From positions 1 through 49,270 of the IMG/VR virus record IMGVR_UViG_3300036785_000905: a DNA stretch of 49,270 bases, one strand, 5' to 3'. Shown here one piece after another: positions 49,001-49,270 of the stretch (position 1 is its first letter; every line of letters begins with the position of its first letter). Under the pieces are notes generated by a model. It saw only the letters and a program-made list of their open reading frames with translations. It did no database searches and was not told the origin of the DNA. This DNA is from a virus. The translations under genes and the position numbers were made by a program.

Positions 49001-49270
49001 GCTCCTTGAGTTCCTGGCGGCCCCACTGGACCCGGAACTGTTGAATCAGCTCCCGAAGGACCGGGATCTCCCTGATCACCTTTCGGACCACCAAGCATAG
49101 CTACTTCAATTAGCTTCGGTTCATCCAGAAGAGTAACATCAACAGCAGACAAGGGCTTTGTGACGACAACATCGATCGCTGCAGTAGGCTTAGATATAAC
49201 TACATCAACCACCGACTTTTCTAGAACGACATCAACAACAGAAACCGGTTTCGAGAAAATGACATCAATG
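46072..49270 (-). CDS. Giant collagen-like tail fibre (partial, 5' end outside window)
   Basis: The frame stays open to the right edge, so the internal GTG at 49212 is not the start. The visible N-terminal part repeats an approximately 13-residue unit, (V/I)DVV-x-x-KP ([14 protein letters not shown], then [15 protein letters not shown]). A continuous Gly-X-Y region follows, with about 28 GADSTVPGP-type modules. A C-terminal globular beta domain (last ~185 residues, with [22 protein letters not shown]) could be a C1q- or lectin-like head. It should form a long trimeric fibre used in host attachment. Confidence 0.85.
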   Translation of the reverse strand, partial: IDVIFSKPVSVVDVVLEKSVVDVVISKPTAAIDVVVTKPLSAVDVTLLDEPKLIEVAMLGGPKGDQGDPGPSGADSTVPGPVGPPGTQGAQGPPGAASTIPGPTGPEGPQGVPGPPGADSTVPGPQGPKGDTGVKGNTGSPGADSTVPGPQGPPGVQGIQGPPGSKGPSGADSTVPGPQGPPGSQGLTGQTGADSTVPGPRGATGPAGAKGDKGNTGADSTVPGPPGATGSQGNPGPTGPQGIEGQQGVQGPKGSTGDPGPKGSTGSKGDTGSIGPQGPTGTQGPPGSIGPPGPPGADSTVPGPPGTAGPQGPQGDPGSQGPPGADSTVSGPPGEMGPPGDPGPSGADSTVPGPPGPQGDPGPTGPPGADSTVPGPEGPQGPQGVQGDSGPSGPPGADSTVPGPQGPQGDPGLPGADSTVPGPQGPQGIQGDPGPTGSTGADSTVPGPPGSQGPPGDIGPQGPQGEKGDIGATGSIGPQGPQGDSGPTGPAGANSTVPGPPGAEGPQGPPGADSTVPGPQGPSGPTGPQGLQGDPGLTGPAGADSTVPGPQGPQGDAGPIGPPGADSTVPGPAGPSGADSTVPGPQGDPGPTGPEGPIGPQGDTGPAGPSGADSTVPGPQGPQGDPGPTGPAGADSTVPGPAGDTGPQGPPGADSTVPGPSGDVGPQGPPGDIGPQGPQGDLGLTGPTGPAGADSTVPGPQGPPGDVGPQGPQGLQGLQGDPGPIGPSGADSTVPGPQGPPGADSTVPGPSGPPGADSTVPGPQGPQGDIGATGPQGPAGAQGPKGDTGNTGATGATGSPGADSTVPGPQGPQGPQGPQGNQGVPGATGPAGAQGPKGDQGNPGADSTVPGPAGPQGIQGLQGPQGVPGPTGPTGATGPQGPQGPSGAIFALPPPLASGAPFTTWVDPVTGDLWVAKGGVYNGVYKRATDVLHADATRVAAFNVPTTKAILPFDHTVNDLYGMLQGGVFKTLVNGFYRVYGKTCGNAVAGNFIITYINVTPGAGDNLSTYNAMSMGGGGGFTCSSELMTKIGTGVSFGLTHQASALLAGQPNQCRLTIDYLGNAP
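46620..49070 (-). repeat. Collagen-coding tandem repeat array
   Basis: Roughly 2.4 kb of triplet-periodic DNA encoding Gly-X-Y, with recurring near-identical blocks of about 27-60 bases around GGACCTGG...ACTGTTGAATCAGC. Synonymous third-base variation between copies indicates old duplications with drift. The same modules occur at 44046-44320. Confidence 0.8.

Noticed and set aside
46620-49070. CRISPR-like appearance of repeated blocks
   Set aside because: Repeats follow the Gly-X-Y codon register and have no constant-length unique spacers; they are coding.
46524-49094. Long alternate-frame ORFs rich in Leu/Gln/Asp in the fibre gene
   Set aside because: The triplet-periodic collagen DNA is open in other frames by composition; products are low-complexity shadows.
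1-49270. Prophage or lysogeny functions
   Set aside because: No integrase, excisionase, CI-like repressor or att-like repeat was seen; absence within a partial genome is not conclusive.

Overview
The window is part of the genome of a long-tailed (siphovirus-type) double-stranded DNA bacteriophage. Every supported gene lies on the minus strand, and the two largest blocks are a complete head-tail morphogenesis module and a replication module. The host is probably an actinobacterium: there is an Rpf-like (resuscitation-promoting-factor-type) cell-wall lysis protein behind a long Thr/Pro linker, and many small proteins resemble families I know from actinobacterial phages. The DNA is clearly AT-rich, so a low-GC (for example aquatic) actinobacterium is plausible. 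The host is an inference. No integrase, CI-like repressor or convincing tRNA was found.

Layout, read in the direction of transcription (right to left). 49270-43257: a giant collagen-like fibre (its 5' end lies outside the window), a small-terminase candidate, a two-helix holin-like protein, a second collagen-like fibre and paired small MSYETQ-type paralogues. 43248-35029: head and lysis genes, namely an HNH-like protein, head-tail connector, large terminase flanked by two proteins carrying an HHG-x-x-GQKWG motif, amidase endolysin, portal, a protease-capsid fusion with an internal capsid start, head closure and tail terminator. 34726-24443: major tail protein, chaperone, a second major-tail-like protein, collar fibre, gp10-like protein, tape measure, Dit and Gp37-like tail proteins. 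24428-20508: a run of tiny membrane proteins, many with a private promoter and some with a private terminator. 20434-12032: conserved phage proteins around a 1248-residue replication protein that joins an SF3 helicase, an archaeo-eukaryotic-type primase domain and a family B DNA polymerase with proofreading exonuclease. 11837-4836: lysis, small accessory genes, structured intergenic RNAs and an SF2 helicase. 4457-80: a NUMOD4 protein, two PD-(D/E)XK nucleases and a single-chain RNA polymerase of the YonO/QDE-1 type with the DFDGD catalytic motif.

The most interesting system is a candidate private transcription circuit. Ten intergenic sites share a bipartite element, TACATG, exactly three bases, then TTAAAT (or TATAAT, TTAGAT, TTATAT), then GAGA, often preceded by CGCAA. 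It has no host-like -35 box. One copy lies upstream of the operon that encodes the single-chain RNA polymerase. At several copies the transcript start can fold into a 5' hairpin (GAGAAG...CTTCTC or GAGAG...CTCTC) followed by TTATATTTT. The RNA polymerase also carries an N-terminal HYG...GRYPWGSG segment reminiscent of the HHG-x-x-GQKWG segment on two head-cluster proteins, which raises the possibility that it is packaged in the virion. This interpretation is inference; the sequence elements themselves are directly visible.
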